Assembly: GCA_026874595.1 (NCBI GenBank)
Contig: CM049316.1
Coordinates: 1,366,001-1,430,000 of the forward strand
Direction of reading: 5' to 3'
DNA length: 64,000 nt
Origin: Sipunculus nudus
Taxonomy: Eukaryota; Annelida; Sipuncula; Golfingiida; Sipunculidae
This document shows positions 1 through 12,076 of this stretch, piece by piece. The stretch's first letter is position 1; the number at the start of each line of letters is the position of its first letter. Both the position numbers and the translations under genes were made by a program. Under the pieces are notes generated by a model that worked only from the letters and a program-made list of their open reading frames with translations, ran no database searches and was not told where the DNA came from.

Positions 1-916
1 CTTTTTTTAAATATTTGGTTTATGATAAGAACTTAAAAAAATAAATGGAAAAGGAATTTATAGTTAATGAGTTACAGGGGATTACCTTGCAATTACTGAT
101 CATTTATGGATCTTCCATGGATGGCCAAAATTGTATTTCAAATAACACCATGCAGTCACCATTGGGTATTTTTCGTTTCAACCATAAAAATGAAAAATAA
201 ATAATTAAAATAAATTGTTGTTTACTATTAGGGATTATATGAAGCAAGATAATGATAGACAAGGATGCAGTTGATTATATTAAATTAATCTAAATTTCCA
301 GGTCTTTTCCAGGTCTTTAACTTGTTGGTTTATATTTATTACAAAATTAAAATAATAAATAAATATGTCAAAAATTTAAAATATTACTCAGACAAGTGTT
401 CATTAAAGATTTTAATTTGTTTGACTTATAACTCATGGTTGTATCAGTTGTTACATGAGACTGGCTAAATAATCAAAATCTATATTGCTGGTCCTTTATT
501 TCAGTTCATAAAATTAAACATTCCTAACTCCAGTTTGCTCCTGGTATGATATATTGGGTGTTTTGATCCTTGGATTAATTTTAACACATGTATTAGTTTT
601 ATAGCTGAGAATACTTTTCTTTTTTTCCTGATACCATTTAAAAAAATATAAATATTCAAATTTTCCTGTTAGTGCTGTGGATATAATTTTCACAGCATGT
701 ACACATTAACATTTCATCTGTTAAAATCTGAAATTTGAAACCAATTGATCAAAAACTGTAGATTTTATTCAAGTTTCCAGGTACCATGTCTTCATTGTTT
801 GCATCAGATCAGTATAAATGCAGTGTACTGGGCAGTTACATAACACCTTCAGGTCTGACCTACTGCCACTGTGAGTGTCTGGGTCAGGCTGGGTCAGGCA
901 GTAATTACCAGAGAGC

Positions 917-1003
917 CTCTCTTTCTCTCTCTCTCTCTGGCAGTCTAGGTCTCTTTCTCTCTCTTTCTCTCCTCTGCTTTTTCTCTTTCTTTCTCCATCT
1001 TTC

Positions 1004-1056
<53 letters not shown>
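917..1056. repeat. CT-rich microsatellite
   Basis: Pure and slightly interrupted (CT)n / CTTT tract of about 140 bp. It lies inside family A copy 1 and is absent from the paralogous copy at 13241-15276. It creates spurious serine/leucine-rich and arginine/glutamate-rich reading frames on the two strands. Confidence 0.9.
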
Positions 1057-1611
1057 AATTGCCTCCCTTGCTCCCTCCATCCCATTCTGTTGACAGGTAC
1101 TATAAACTAGATATATTAGCTATAAATGTTGATGCAATTTAGAAATGTGAATCAACTGAAATATTCACAATCACATGTATGTTATACTGTAAATTTATAG
1201 TAACATTCGGAAACTTGGATTAAAATTATGTAATGAAAAAAAGGAATAAATGCAAATATTGTTAATTTTTTCTTGGCTCAGTAGAATGGGGAAAAAATTA
1301 TTTGCTTTGTTTCTCCATCTTTCTTCCTGTTTTAAATATTTAATGTTCATGAATAAACTTTTTTTTATAAGCAATGTTGAATTAAATTCCATATCCTGTA
1401 TGTATATGCAAGGGTGTTGTAACTCTCACCATCCCCTTCTTCATCCCACTGAGGCTTTGCTCCTTGGCACTGTGAACAATAGTTCTATGGCTATAGCATA
1501 AAATTTAATAATTAAAGAAAATATCTATAGAGAGACAGAGGCTTTGTAACTCTGATCATAACACAACACCCCTCCCTCCCCCCCCCCCTATCAAGTCATT
1601 GCACCTGTGGA

Positions 1612-1893
1612 ATGAGGACGTTATGGCAACTGTATACATATCATAAAATTGATAAAAAAGGCTTACCAAATAAATTGGATCTCATCAGACAAATGTGTAA
1701 ACTGTTTAACTGTCAACAGCTTATCAAAAAGGTAACCAATGGAAAGGCATGGTTAGGTCTTAAATATTATTTGCAACATTTTCTTCAATCATATAAACCA
1801 ACCATGGCCCAGATTACCTCTTCCTCTCAAACATTATCTACATTTCATCATATTTTTAAGATTTTAACCTTCCAGGTGGTTCAGTACTGTTGA
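1612..1893 (+). pseudogene. Decayed APE-type endonuclease fragment
   Basis: The peptide segment CKLFNCQQLIKKVTN at about 1690-1737 aligns with CQLFKCQQLVKEPTN in the better-preserved endonuclease relic at 14260-14880, and flanking non-coding sequence is also shared. The GDFN motif and the terminal SDHK motif of the endonuclease/exonuclease/phosphatase fold are gone. It is a dead fragment inside family A copy 1, useful only as evidence that the endonuclease belongs to the repeat family. Seen: local peptide similarity between the two loci. Inferred: descent from an endonuclease. Confidence 0.4.
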
Positions 1894-2430
1894 CCATTTG
1901 TCCATAGGAACCTATGTACATGCCAGAAATTATGTCAATATTGTGTAATATGTAGACGTGAGGGGCATCAAAATAATGCACCTTGTCAAGAACGATCTTG
2001 TCAAGATATTATGTCATACAGTCACAAATTCATAAATCCCCTCATCAGTATAGTTAATCATAACCTTTTATCTGTCAAATTGAACTCTTGCAGTTTTCCA
2101 TACACTATAGATCCTTCAACAAATAGCCTTATCATCATTATACCACTGCTTAGCATACTGTCATTGCATTCATATTTGCTCAAATAAATTGCTTTTTTTC
2201 AACCCCTCCCAAATAAATAAAAAATAAACCACTATATTTTACTCCATATTAATCCATCAGTCAGGTTATTTCATATATCATTTACTCACATATTTCATTA
2301 TATTCCTTTATAAAACCCAACATGACCATGATATTCTAAGCTTTATCTACTCAATATAGTATCACAATGGTGATACATTTATAGTCCAATCAGGATCAGC
2401 TGAGCGCCGTGACCCATGGGTCCCTTGTTT

Positions 2431-4604
2431 CAGTAATACAACTTTAATTGATCAAAATTTAATTGTATACCAAAAATTAGATCAAAATCTGTTAAATTAT
2501 TTTAAAAATTGGCAAAAATTTAAAATTGGTACCTTAAATTTTGCCCAAGTTTGATCATGCACGTTTTTTTCATGTAAGTACTGTGGATTTAATTTTCACA
2601 GCATGTCTGTTAACACCAAAAATTTGAAACCAGTTGATCAAAAACTGTAGATTTTATTTAAGTTTTCAAGCACCATGTCACATCAAGTTTACATCAAGCT
2701 AGTGTTATGCAGTTTGCTAGAGCTCAGCTCCCCAGCTTCAGCTCTAAGTTCCTTAAATTTAGCATACAGTTAGATGTCTCCAAAATACCCTACCATGCCA
2801 AGAATTGACCACTAGGACTTAATTCCTTTGAAATATTAATGAAAAACTTCATTTATCCATTAAAAACCCATTGTTACACTGTTAGACTGCCTAATATCAA
2901 AACCACTCATCTGACTTTGATCATATATAATATACATATTTTTCTATAAATTAGCTATGCACATGCCAGAAATGATGTCAGTATTGCGTAATTGTTTTAA
3001 GTTATGGGCCCAAACATAATGCACTTTTTAAAAAATCAAGAAATATATTTACTCCCTTAACAAGAGGATTGCTGAAGCTAGAGAGTTTTTTTCAGGGATG
3101 TAACATTATTTAATCAAGATTCAATTGAATACCAAAAATTAGTTCTGAATTTTTCAAATTTTATAAGTTATTAGTATAAATATAAAACTAGTACCTTAAA
3201 TTTTGCCCAACTTTGACCATGACACGTTTGTTTCCTGAGAGCACTGTTGATATAATTTTCATATCATGCACACATAAGGATTTCATCTTTGTAGTTTAGA
3301 AAGCTGAAAGAAATTGGCCAAATATTGTAGCTTTTATTAATGTTTTTATGAGACCATGTCAGACCCAGGCTTAATCCAGCCCCTCTTCAGTCACCTGTAT
3401 GTTGACCTTGTTGACCTTTCATCAGATTATGCATGCTTGAGCGAAGCATACATTGGGGCAGCCAGGCAGCTAATGCCCAGCCACAGTTGATCCAGGTGTC
3501 AAACTCAACCCATCTAGTAGTTGTTTTGAAAAACAACATAACAATAAACAATAAATAAATAATTTTGTATTGGTTTTTTTTATAACAAATTAAAGAAAAA
3601 TCAATAGAAAAGGAATTTGTTAGTTGATGAGTAACAGAAAATTAACTTGCAGTTACTGATGATGTAAGAATCTTGTATGGATGGATAGAATGTCAATGTC
3701 AATGTTATTCCAAATAACACCATGCAGTCACCTATGGTATTTTTCAGTGAAATTTTAATGATAAAAAAATAAATCATATTATTCATTACTAATCATTAGG
3801 GATCATATGAAGGTAATTAATGATAGACAAAGATGCAGTTGATAATATTAATCTAGATTCCTACTGTGTGTAGTGTGTAGATTGATGTGAAAGTAGTCCA
3901 AAGTGAATATATTACATTTATTTTTTTAATATAAATAAAAGCCATAAAACCAGGTACTTATGATCATTATTTAAATTTGTGAATTTTGTATTTTCTGGAT
4001 TCTCAACATCTTTGTTTGGCTAAAACTGAATAAATACTAGACATGGTGCGAATGCTTTGCAAATGTTTTTGAAAACGAATATGAATATGTACTGCATTAA
4101 AAAAATTTATTGCATAAGAATGGGAATTCAGGTAAAAATGAAAGTATTTGAATACCAGTGCAGATACTTTCAAAATGTATTCATGAACATTCATGAATAT
4201 ATTCTATAATATTATTTCAATAATAATTTCAGTTATATTTTATTTTTAAAAAATCATATGATTTTCTTATTATTTTTTTAAAATAAAAATTATATTGGCA
4301 CAATATTTGTTATTGAATTTTAATAAATAGTTAAACTCTTTTATAATATGTGCTGCTTATAAAATATATATGGCCAAGTCAAAATCTGTGTGAAAATAGC
4401 ACTCCATTTGTTAATAAAATAAATGAAATCAATCCTCTTCCCTGTCTCCAAAGATACTATCAAAATCATACATAAGCTTAACACCAACAACTCATAATAA
4501 AGCTTATATTTATTACCACACAAAACAAGCATGTGCCTCTTTCCCAAATCATATTTTTTATCATATATAACAGCTGAGCGCCGTGACCCATGGGTCCCTT
4601 GTTT
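2431..4604 (+). repeat. Dispersed family A copy 2, degenerate head
   Basis: A second, older family A copy directly abutting copy 1. It holds two versions of the internal module that reads 'gtaccttaaattttgccca' (near 2530 and 3210) and a decayed 'gcatacagttagatgtc' head module near 2766. It ends at 4571-4604 with the tail CAGCTGAGCGCCGTGACCC, the rest of the palindrome and CCTTGTT. No gene is recognisable. Bases 3380-3540 are not seen in the other copies and may be a separate small insertion. Confidence 0.55.
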
Positions 4605-4606
4605 TT

Positions 4607-4739
4607 ATTTTCAGTAAGGCCTACATGTTAAAACTGATATTCACTGACGATCTGTTGACTTGTGAGGTGACACATCGTATTTTCCCCGCTTTTCTTTCAG
4701 TAAGGCCTCCATGTTAAAACTGATATTCACTGACGATCT
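4607..4739. repeat. 86-bp tandem repeat, left half of split array
   Basis: The motif GATCT recurs at 4649 and 4735, giving an 86-bp period; each unit contains 'tgttaaaactgatattcac' and 'cacatcgtattttcccc'. The array is cut at 4739 by the LTR retrotransposon and resumes at 12770 in the same phase, so the original array was continuous. Confidence 0.85.
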
Positions 4740-4823
4740 TGTAAGATTTGAGATGAATTGTATATACTTGCATTTATTGTCTTCATAGTATGTACGTGTT
4801 GTGTATGTATGTGTATATATATA

Positions 4824-4886
<63 letters not shown>

Positions 4887-5337
4887 GTATATATATATAT
4901 ATATATATTAAAGGATACAAACCTTACATAGCTACGCTCTCTCCCATTTCTGTATGCATTTATTTCGCTTATGTATTTAGGTATATTTTCATAATTCCTT
5001 GATCATAACTATTATTAGGATCCTTGAATAAAATTTACTACATTGTTATACAAGACCAATCGGTGTGAGAGTTGACAGGCTTCTGTTATTACTTACACTT
5101 AAGTTTTACTCGGGAGAATATACTCCGCATTGCTTGTGTGCATTAAATCCCTATCCAACTGTCGGTACAGCTATTATAGGAATCAATGTGTGGGTTTCCA
5201 CTATTCATATGTCATAATTAGAATAAATACAAGTAAATATTCAAGTTATTGATAAAGGGAAGACCTCTGCTTCTATCTTTACTGTTCTTTATTGGGAGGG
5301 GGATTATTATTATTATTATTATTATTTTCATTACTGA

Positions 5338-5385
<48 letters not shown>

Positions 5386-6079
5386 TCTTTGGTCTATAAG
5401 CTCTTTATGTCCCGTTAAAACAGGTAGCCACAAAAGCTAATATCGAATGACTCATTGTGGGGCATATTATTTCAAACTTGTAAAACATCAGCTTTGTTCA
5501 AAATTGTATATTTGATCAAACGGGCAACTCCTGCAGTACCGCTTAACATTTCACACATTACAAGACTTGTTTACACGATGGCCGGTACTAATTGCATAAT
5601 CTGCCAGCTGTGGTCAATCGGGCCCTTATTTGTTAGACCCGAGATCTGACCGTTAACCTCGTAACTGCTAGCGCTAATTAGTTGCACGTGATTCTCGATC
5701 GGTCGCAACCGGGGGCCTGGCGATAATTAAGTAGAATCCCACCTGTGTTGTTATCAACAAGCGCCCCGGTCACGCACATATCACACAGGAGTATGTCCCC
5801 AGACTATAGCATGGTCGCAACATTCTGGCCTTCTTTCTATTGGTCGATGACCTCACGGGCCCCTCCCCAATAGTGGGTCCTGGGGGGGTCGTCGGCCAAT
5901 GGAGAGAGGGGATCTGGTGGGGCGACGAGGCCGAATGGGGGAGAGCACGGAGACGGGAGTCAGTTAGGACTTAGGAGCTCGTAGAGCGACACTGTGTATG
6001 TTGATACCTAATGGATACGGAATAAAATTCATATAAAGAAATACAGACTTTTTCTTCTGTGGACTACACTAAGTTTACA
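4740..6079 (+). repeat. 5' LTR
   Basis: 1340-bp direct repeat of 11447-12769. It contains a (TA)n tract near 4800-4900 and an (ATT)n tract near 5303-5386, which account for most of the length difference. AATAAA near 6021 is a candidate polyadenylation signal close to the 3' end. The sequence after about 5640 is markedly more GC-rich than the rest. Confidence 0.95.
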
Positions 6080-6126
6080 GTGACGAGCGTGCCAGTTACT
6101 TCTTTGAAGTCAGATAATACACAAAC

Positions 6127-7299
6127 ATGGACCCACAACAATTCGCCCACATTACTGAGGGCCTCATACAATTTGAGCAAGCCCGAGAAGAAAGGGAAAT
6201 TGCACGAGTCCGCCGTGAAGAACACCGCCTGCTGTTAGACAGGTTAGTTGAGCGTACCGCTTTATGCTCCGGCGCCACGCCCACAGCGTTCAGAACTTGG
6301 ACTAAAGAGGTCGAGCGCGCATACCACTATACGAACGTTAACTCCGACATATTATCAGTAGCATTGCGCACATGCACCGGAAGTTTAGCAGACGAGCTAG
6401 AACGATTCCTATCTGTACGAGCAGAGGCTCCAGACCCACCCGCAGATAGATTAGGAGTACCCTGGCGTGATGTGAAACGACACTTGCAGGAAGCATTCCT
6501 ACCAGCAGACGAGGCTAATTACCTCCGGGACCGAGTAGAAAAACTCTGACAGAATTCAAATGAGACACTCGCAGGGTTCAACCGCCGTTTCCGTGAAGCC
6601 GCTCTGGCGGCATACCCTAACCATGCTAAAAACGAAGATCAGACGCGCCTGCTACTCAAGGTATACGCGAAGGGCCTCAGATCAAACTTACTTGCAAAGA
6701 GACTGGTTGCGGAGGGCCGGCCGGATACACTGGAGATGGCATTTAGCCTGGTGACATCGTATGACGCGGGGGAGGTGGCGTACGCCCGGCTAGGCAGGGA
6801 TGAGGAACCTATGGACGTTTCGGTGGTCAACACACCGGCAGCGGTGGTGAGTAACCAACCTTTGCTTGATCGCCTGACGGCACTAGAGCACTCGTTAGCC
6901 AAATTACATGTCAGCACCCCCCAACACCCCACAAACCTCCCTCAAGTAGTCGCGCCGATCTCTCATTCACGTGATGTATCACATTCCCGTTTCTCCCGAC
7001 GCCCTAATCAGTCCCCTGCCTGGACCCCGGATGGGCAACCTATTTGTTTTGAATGCCACAAGCCTGGCCACTTAGCACGCGACTGTCGTATCCGTCTGGC
7101 TCGTACTAGGTCCGGTACACAACCCAGGAACCCTCCGCCTCGTGCTCGTAACCATTGGCAACCCCCCTCGCCCCGTGCTAATCAAAGAAACATTACTACA
7201 CCGGCAGAGGCCGCTCCACCTGGTGCTACTTACCCATCTGATCAATTTATCCAGTCTAATCTACCCCCAACCAACCCCTTCTCTGATTTAAACGAATAA
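6127..7299 (+). pseudogene. gag: Gag polyprotein with one in-frame TGA
   Basis: Gag forms the capsid and nucleocapsid of the retrotransposon particle in the cytoplasm. The frame starts at ATG 6127, 48 bp after the 5' LTR, and runs to TAA at 7297-7299 (390 sense positions including the broken codon). It is interrupted only by TGA at 6547-6549; the frame on both sides is the same and stays open. The N-terminal part is charged and helical-looking. A CCHC zinc knuckle, C-x2-C-x4-H-x4-C, lies at about residues 307-320, followed by a proline/arginine-rich tail. The last sense codons contain the slippery site for entry into pol. Seen: the frame, the stop and the knuckle. Known: the CCHC knuckle binds genomic RNA. 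Inferred: the TGA arose recently, because the LTRs are nearly identical. Confidence 0.93.
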
Positions 7300-7321
7300 C
7301 TGCCGCAAACGCGTTTCCGGC
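7287..7321 (+). promoter_or_regulatory. Probable -1 ribosomal frameshift site (gag-pol)
   Basis: TTTAAAC at 7287-7293 is in the gag phase T-TTA-AAC, one sense codon (GAA) before the gag stop at 7297-7299. A -1 slip continues directly into the protease frame, which is open from there. Eight nucleotides downstream is a potential hairpin: GCCG 7302-7305 pairs with CGGC 7318-7321, AAA 7307-7309 pairs with TTT 7314-7316, a C-C mismatch lies between the two stems, and the loop is CGCG. The X-XXY-YYZ heptamer, the spacing and the stem match known -1 frameshift signals. Function is inferred. Confidence 0.8.
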
Positions 7322-10300
7322 GCGCCCCCATATTAATCTCACATTTGATAACATCCAAGTACTAACCCTCGTGGATACGGGTGCGTCTCGGACGCTTTTG
7401 CGGCACGATCGATTTCAGGATATCGTTAATAGCACCCAACGGCCGCCCATCCTAGAAAAAACATGTACTCAACTACAGTCCGTCACCGGGAATAGGTTAC
7501 ACGTACTCGGCGTCACACAATTGCAGGTAGAAAATGCAGGCGTTATTCAGGTATACGTGGTTAAAGATATGAGCCATGAATTGCGTCCTCGGGATCGACT
7601 CTCTCCAGCGTGGAGATGCATTAATAGCAATGGCATCAGGGCTCATGCAATGGTTCGGCAGGTCATGGCCCTTACTAAACCCACAACTATTTGGCGTTTC
7701 CAGCCTAGCCGATACTATTATACCATCTCAACTCCCATCTATAAATGAGGTTCTTGTAGAATTTCATGACGTTTTCGCGGACCCAAACGGCCCCTTAGGC
7801 TTATGTAACCTAGAGCCCATTCGAATAAAAACGATTGACGGCCCTTTAGCTCAGCGCCCATACCGAACACCGCTCACAAAACGACATGCCATCTCCCGCG
7901 AAATAGACTCGATGCTTAGGCAGGGTATCATCCGTCCATCTCAGTCGCCATGGGCCTCGCCTGTCACGCTTGTTCCAAAATCAGATGGCACTACGCGATT
8001 TTGTGTCGACTATCGTCGCCTTAATGCCGTCACAAAGAAGGACAAATATCCTTTACCAAACATTCAGGATATATTCGACCAGATCGGTTACAGTAAGGTC
8101 TTTTCCACCCTAGACTTAAAAAGTGGTTATCACCAGGTTCCTGTCCATCCGTCTGATATAGAAAAGACCGCATTTGTATGTCATAGAGGCCTCTTCGAAT
8201 TTGTCAGATGCCCGTTCGGTTTGGCTACAGCCCCGAGCCATTTTCAGAGGGCAATGGAATTCCTATTCCAAGGCCTATTAGGAGAGTGTGTCCTCGTTTA
8301 CATAGACGACATCGTTATTTTCAGTGAAAATGAAGCGGATCACGCGAAACACCTAAAGCTTTTATTCGAACGCCTCAGACATGCAAAATTGACTCTCAAG
8401 TCCTCGAAATGCCACTTTGGTCTCCATGAAATAAAATTGCTCGGCTACTGCGTCAGTAAGGACGGAATCTCAGCTGATCCTGAAAAGACAGCCGCCATTC
8501 GCGATATGCCTGTCCCAAAAACGGTTAAACAGGTCCGATCCTTCCTAGGAATGACAGGGTACTACCGGCAATGTATGCCCCGATATGCAGAAATAGCCGA
8601 ACCTTTAGTAGCCCTTACGCGAAAACATGTTCGGTTCCGCTGGACACAAGCGTGCGAACTAGCATTTGACGAGTTAAAATCTCTCTTGACGTCAAACCAC
8701 GTAATGAGCCACCCTCGCCCCGAGCTGCCCTACCGTCTGTATACTGACAGTAGCGCTTTTGCTGTAGGCGGAATCCTGTGCCAGACCCATGAGGATGGTA
8801 CAGAGCGGGTAGTCCAATACGTTTCTCATAAGTTATCGGCAACGCAACGCAGGTGGCCTACCATCGAAAGGGAGGCGTACAGCGTCATCTATTGCATCAC
8901 CAAACTGCGGCCATATCTGTATGGGGCACAGTTCACTGTATTCACTGACCATAAACCGCTGGCATGCCTGTTTACAAAGCAAATGGCTAATACTAAAATT
9001 CAGCGTTGGGCCATTATTTTGGCAGAATACGGGGCCAGAATCGAGTATAGACGTGGGCGGAATAATATTCGCGCTGACATGTTGTCAAGAATTCCTCCAA
9101 CAGAACCAGTGGACGTGATTGACTCTAATACGGAGTGGGTGGCCCCCCAAGCTTACCCAGATGACCTTTGTCAACAGCAATTGCCATTGCTCATGGATAA
9201 TTTGAATCTAGATCAAATCAAATTAGCACAGCAGGAACAATTTTCTGACCTTTTTGAAAAGGCAAATGATGACGACTCGGATTATATTACTATCCAGGGC
9301 ATATTATATAGTACAATCACGCCTCGTTTACATTCGCCTGAATATCCCCGACTAGTGTTACCGTCGGAATATCAAGAAAGCGTAACCCTTAGGGCCCACA
9401 GGGAAGTCGGCCATATGTCTACACAAAAAACACTCGATCGTGTTACAGCGGCCTACGTCTGGCCAGCCATGAGGCGTTCTATCCGCTCGATCTTACAAAA
9501 ATGTGCCATTTGCCAAGCCCATAGTCGCCAGCGAGACCACGCCCCTATGGGGGACATGCCACTGCCGGCCTCGCCTATGCAGGTCGTGGGATTAGACCTC
9601 ATCGGCCCATTTCCTACCTCCACTCGGGGTAATGCCTATATGCTAACTGCCATATGTCATTGTACGGGATGGGCGGAGGCGTACCCAATTCCCAACAAAA
9701 CAAATGCGGTTGTATGGGACACATTTGCTAACCACTTTATCCCCCGACACTCTGTCCCCGAGGTGGTGATAACTGATAACGGTTGTGAGTTTACTGCACT
9801 TGACTGGGAACAGTATTTACAAAATTTGGGGATAGAACACCGCCGTACAACACCGGCCAGACCCCAGAGTAATGGCAAAGTTGAACGCTTTCACCGTACA
9901 TTTAAGGAAACGCTCGCAAAGGCTGTGAACAACCAGCCAGACACCTGGGAGGATCACGTTGGAGACGTCCTATTAGCGCATCGTATAAGCGTCAGTTCGG
10001 TCACTGGCTATTCCCCTTTCTTTTTACTCTATGGAAGACAGCCTAGAGCCCCATTGACGCGGTTACTGCAAAGCAATATAACAGGTCACGTGTTTGGCAA
10101 CAGGTTAGATGACCTGTCAAATGCACTCACGGAAGCACGCTTACGCACCTCCGATTCGCGTAAATTCAACCGTACCCGCCTCGAAAAACGGGCCCAGGCG
10201 GCGAACCTAAAAGTAGGGGACCACGTAGTTATAAAGGTCGCTGAACCCCTTACATTTACGTCACGCTGGGATCCCCAGTGGCTGATCACACGAGTATCTG

Positions 10301-11052
10301 GTTCTACGTGCTACCTGCGTTGTCAAGCAACGGGCCAAACAAAAAAACTCCACAGAGAGCAAGTCAGACTCGTTGATCCCAATATAGCTTGGGACGAAAT
10401 AGCCCCTAGACCACGCCGTAAACGTACACCACGGGCCAGATATATGACACAACAAAGATCCTTACGAAACGACCGCCGCGAATCCCATATTCTTGGACCT
10501 GAATCTTTTAGTAACGAGCCTCCTGCCACTCAGGAATTCTCCCATAGCGCGTCCACCCACGTGACAGGTAGCTACTCTCCCCCCACACTCACTGGCCAAT
10601 CACAAGCCAACCATACTTCTATAAACCAATCAAATTCAAGTGCACATTGTGATACAGCACATACCCCGCCTTGCTCTGATAACGGGCCACATACGCTGCC
10701 CCCAGTCCTTCAAGGTAGAGACCCTAGACTCAGACCGAAACAAAGAATCCGTTATGATGTCCTGGCCGGGCTTGTTGATAGTGATGACGAGTGCTCTGGC
10801 GTTGAGTCATGGTCGGGCTTGGGTTTGGCGGCAAACCCCGCCAGACGGTGTACAGATTACCGAGATACCACAGGGAATGTTCTACAGTCAACTTTAAACA
10901 ATATCACCTCAAGCCTAGGCTCCCATCTTGGGCCTCACGGCTCAGACGAGCAACATCTGCTAATTCACCCGAAGCCCACGAGATTCCGGATGATAGGCCA
11001 GCTTAACGACAGTATGATACAAAGGAGGGGGGGGGGTTATCTCTGGGGGTGA
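7293..11052 (+). pseudogene. pol: Pol: protease-RT-RNase H-integrase, 1-bp frameshift
   Basis: Pol is reached by -1 frameshift from gag. The aspartic protease motif DTGAS is encoded at 7374-7388. An extra T in the TT at 7581-7582 breaks the frame near the protease end; everything downstream is open to 11052. Counting residues from the ATG at 7576: reverse transcriptase about 90-290 with YIDD at 242-245; RNase H with its catalytic aspartate in TDSS at 391; integrase zinc finger H608-x4-H613-x29-C643-x2-C646; integrase catalytic triad D674-x59-D734-x35-E770. After the integrase core comes a basic region near 890-960, then a long low-complexity C-terminal extension with no chromodomain that I can see. 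All catalytic residues listed are intact. Known: this order defines Ty3/Gypsy. Inferred: a recent indel (or base-calling error) is the only defect in pol. Confidence 0.95.
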
Positions 11053-11446
11053 AAGACCACAATAACGTCTCCCCAGAGTGAGGGGCGCCCGGGCGCCCCT
11101 CCGCTCCCTCCCCATCCCCTAAGGCCCAGGTGTCTTACTTCTGACACCCGAATGAATAAGGATTGGGACTCTTTGTTTATCTGCTTTTGTTTAACGCTTG
11201 TTTAATTGCTTGTGTCTGTATCTTTATATATATATATGTGTGTGAGCTTTCCTGGTGAACAGTCGGCATTGGCCATATTGATTATAGCTCATTAATAGTA
11301 CACCAAATCTTACTCGTATACCTTTTATATGTTATTAACCTGCTAACAAAGGTACATAAGGTAGAAAAATAAAAACAAAAAGGAAATCGTTGCCGCTTTC
11401 CTTTTTTTTTCCTAAGGTTTTTATTTTTCGTCGGGTGGGGTACGAG
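11053..11446. other. Untranslated 3' region of the retrotransposon
   Basis: About 390 bp between pol and the 3' LTR. It holds a GC-rich stretch near 11070-11120, a short (TA)n tract and T-runs. No env-like reading frame is present. The best purine run (11021-11037) is just inside the end of pol, unusually far from the LTR. Confidence 0.7.
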
Positions 11447-11562
11447 TGTAAGATTTGAGATGAATTGTATATACTTGCATTTATTGTCTTCATAGTATGT
11501 ACGTGTTGTGTATGTATGTGTATATATATATATGAATATATATATATATATATACATATATG

Positions 11563-11609
<47 letters not shown>

Positions 11610-12034
11610 GGAAACAAACCTTACATAGCTACGCTCTCTCCCATTTCTGTATGCATTTATTTCGCTTATGTATTTAGGTATATTTTCATAATTCCTTGAT
11701 CATAACTATTATTAGGATCCTTGAATATAATTTACTACATTGTTATACAAGACCAATCGGTGTGAGAGTTGACAGGCTTCTGTTATTACTTACACTTAAG
11801 TTTTACTCGGGAGAATATACTCCGCATTGCTTGTGTGCATTAAATCCCTATCCAACTGTCGGTACAGCTATTATAGGAATCAATGTGTGGGTTTCCACTA
11901 TTCATATGTCATAATTAGAATAAATACAAGTAAATATTCAAGTTATTGATAAAGGGAAGACCTCTGCTTCTATCTTTACTGTTCTTTATTGGGAGGGGGA
12001 TTATTATTATTATTATTATTATTTTCATTACTGA

Positions 12035-12076
<42 letters not shown>

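Larger units (their letters stand above)
1..2430 (+). repeat. Dispersed family A copy 1 (3' part), Helentron-like
   Basis: AT-rich non-coding repeat that runs in from the left edge and ends with the family A tail at 2398-2430: CAGCTGAGCGCCGTG, then the palindrome GACCCATGGGTC, then CCTTGTT. Bases 1-290 are paralogous to 3560-3850. Bases 1100-1400 are paralogous to 14100-14350. Bases 1900-2400 match the reverse complement of 41690-42190. A decayed endonuclease segment lies inside at 1612-1893. The repeat relationships are seen directly; the Helentron-like label is inferred from the complete copy at 41662-44821. Confidence 0.6.

Noticed and set aside
4790-5002. Tyr/Ile-rich frames over TA and ATT runs in the LTRs
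   Set aside because: Direct translation of microsatellites.
10400-11052. Pol C-terminal extension as an env gene
   Set aside because: It is in frame with pol and has no signal peptide, hydrophobic transmembrane segment or furin-like site that I can see.
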